A stretch of DNA of 20,927 nucleotides from JBLNBQ01 sp050260095 (lineage in GTDB: Bacteria; Bacillota; UBA5301; DYFA01). The DNA is taken from the NCBI GenBank assembly GCA_050260095.1, contig JBLNBQ010000074.1:1-20927 (forward strand), given 5' to 3'. The translations under genes were made by a program, and so were the position numbers. The notes beneath the pieces were generated by a model, which worked only from the letters and a program-made list of their open reading frames with translations, was not told where the DNA came from and ran no database searches. This document shows, one piece after another, positions 20,236-20,927 of this stretch. Within the stretch, counting starts at the first letter, position 1; every line of letters begins with the position of its first letter.

Positions 20236-20927
20236 CGGGTCTGCCCCTCTCCGGGGGCCGCGAACCGGTACCCTACCCCGTAGACCGTGTGGACGAACTC
20301 CGGCCGGGCCGGATCGCGTTCCAGCTTCTTGCGCAGGTTCTTGATGTGGACGTAGATCGTGTCGTCGTATCCTTCAAAATCATACCCCAACACCTGGTCG
20401 ACGAGCTGCCGGCGGCTGAGTACCTTGCCGGGATGACGGGCCAACGTGGCCAGGAGGTCGAATTCGGTGGGCGTGAGGAGGACCTCCTCCCCGTCGCGCT
20501 CCACCCGGCGCTCGTCGAGATCGAGGCGCAGGCGTCCCCCGTCGAAGGTGAGTACTTCCGCCATGATACCCGGCGCGGCCCGCCGGGTCCGGCGCAAAAG
20601 CGCCTTGACCCGGGCAACCAGTTCCTTGGCGCTGAACGGTTTGACCAGGTAGTCGTCGGCGCCCAGGTTTAGCCCGGCCACGCGCTCCTCCTCGCTGCCT
20701 TTGGCGGTGAGCATGATGACCGGCACGTCGGAGGTGCGCCGGAGGCTCTGGCAGACCGCTTCCCCGCTGAGCCGGGGAAGCATCAGGTCGAGCACGATGA
20801 GGTCGGGCCGCAGGGATGACGCCTTGGCGAGCGCCTCCTCGCCATCGGCCGCCGTCTCGACCGTGAAACCCTCCCGGCTGAGGTAGGCGACGACGACCCG
20901 CCGGATCTGCGGCTCGTCATCGACCAC
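20232..20927 (-). CDS. OmpR/PhoB-family response regulator (5' end cut by window edge)
   Basis: The receiver domain has the acidic pair in VVDDE at the very edge, the phospho-acceptor aspartate in LIVLDLMLPRL, the threonine in VIMLTAKG and the lysine in LVKPFSAKEL. The C-terminal winged-helix domain is of the Trans_reg_C type (LTPTEFDLLATLARHPGKVLS ending with VHIKNLRKKLE and VHTVYGVGYRF). Together with the overlapping kinase gene this forms a two-component system acting by DNA binding. The first few residues before VVDDE are missing because the window ends there; the GTG at the edge is unlikely to be the true start. Target genes cannot be read from the sequence. Confidence 0.95.
   Translation of the reverse strand: MVDDEPQIRRVVVAYLSREGFTVETAADGEEALAKASSLRPDLIVLDLMLPRLSGEAVCQSLRRTSDVPVIMLTAKGSEEERVAGLNLGADDYLVKPFSAKELVARVKALLRRTRRAAPGIMAEVLTFDGGRLRLDLDERRVERDGEEVLLTPTEFDLLATLARHPGKVLSRRQLVDQVLGYDFEGYDDTIYVHIKNLRKKLERDPARPEFVHTVYGVGYRFAAPGEGQTR

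Overview
The window looks like a chromosomal segment of a high-GC, endospore-forming member of the Bacillota (Clostridia in the broad sense). The evidence is an alpha/beta-type small acid-soluble spore protein, a BofA-type sporulation checkpoint protein, the long Alu-containing form of SRP RNA, several LysM proteins, strong GGAGG ribosome-binding sites with some GTG/TTG starts, and a gene order matching the origin-proximal dnaX region of Bacillus subtilis. The exact genus cannot be named from the sequence alone.

Region 1 (1-6290, all minus strand) is the conserved housekeeping block. Read leftward it is: two unknown membrane or secreted proteins, tadA, tRNA-Ser(CGA), tRNA-Ser(GGA), SRP RNA (ffs), dnaX, ybaB, recR, yaaL, bofA, an added spore-protein gene, and then a perfect sigma-A promoter feeding an rRNA leader that runs off the left edge. 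B. subtilis has tadA-scr-dnaX-yaaK-recR-yaaL-bofA-rrnA. This window keeps that order, inserts two serine tRNAs beside ffs and puts an SASP gene between bofA and the rRNA.

Region 2 (6290-8774) is accessory. A 44-residue membrane microprotein on the plus strand meets a minus-strand trio (two-LysM protein with an 18-nt repeat region and a histidine-rich tail, a one-LysM protein, and a small HTH protein). An amidohydrolase gene lies upstream of the trio.

Region 3 (8895-13456) holds a compact resB-ccsA System II cytochrome c maturation pair coupled to a SAM-dependent methyltransferase, and opposing it an M3-like zinc peptidase.

Region 4 (13552-17509) has a CofE-like gene diverging from a tightly overlapping plus-strand operon: pyruvoyl-dependent arginine decarboxylase, AMIN-Amidase_3 cell-wall hydrolase without a signal peptide, a double DUF2935 protein and a four-LysM protein. 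Every LysM of the last protein is bracketed by two cysteines exactly 48 residues apart. This operon is the best candidate for an undescribed, probably spore-envelope-related, system.

Region 5 (17506-20927, minus strand) encodes an OmpR-family response regulator (cut by the right edge), a histidine kinase with a Met/Gly-rich sensor loop, a 36-residue single-span microprotein and a family 2 glycosyltransferase.

All three convergent gene pairs in the window overlap by the same four bases, CTAA, so that a plus-strand TAA and a minus-strand TAG interlock with no room for a terminator between them. No CRISPR array, insertion sequence, integrase or phage gene was seen. Apart from the left-edge leader, no gap longer than about 160 bases lacks a gene.
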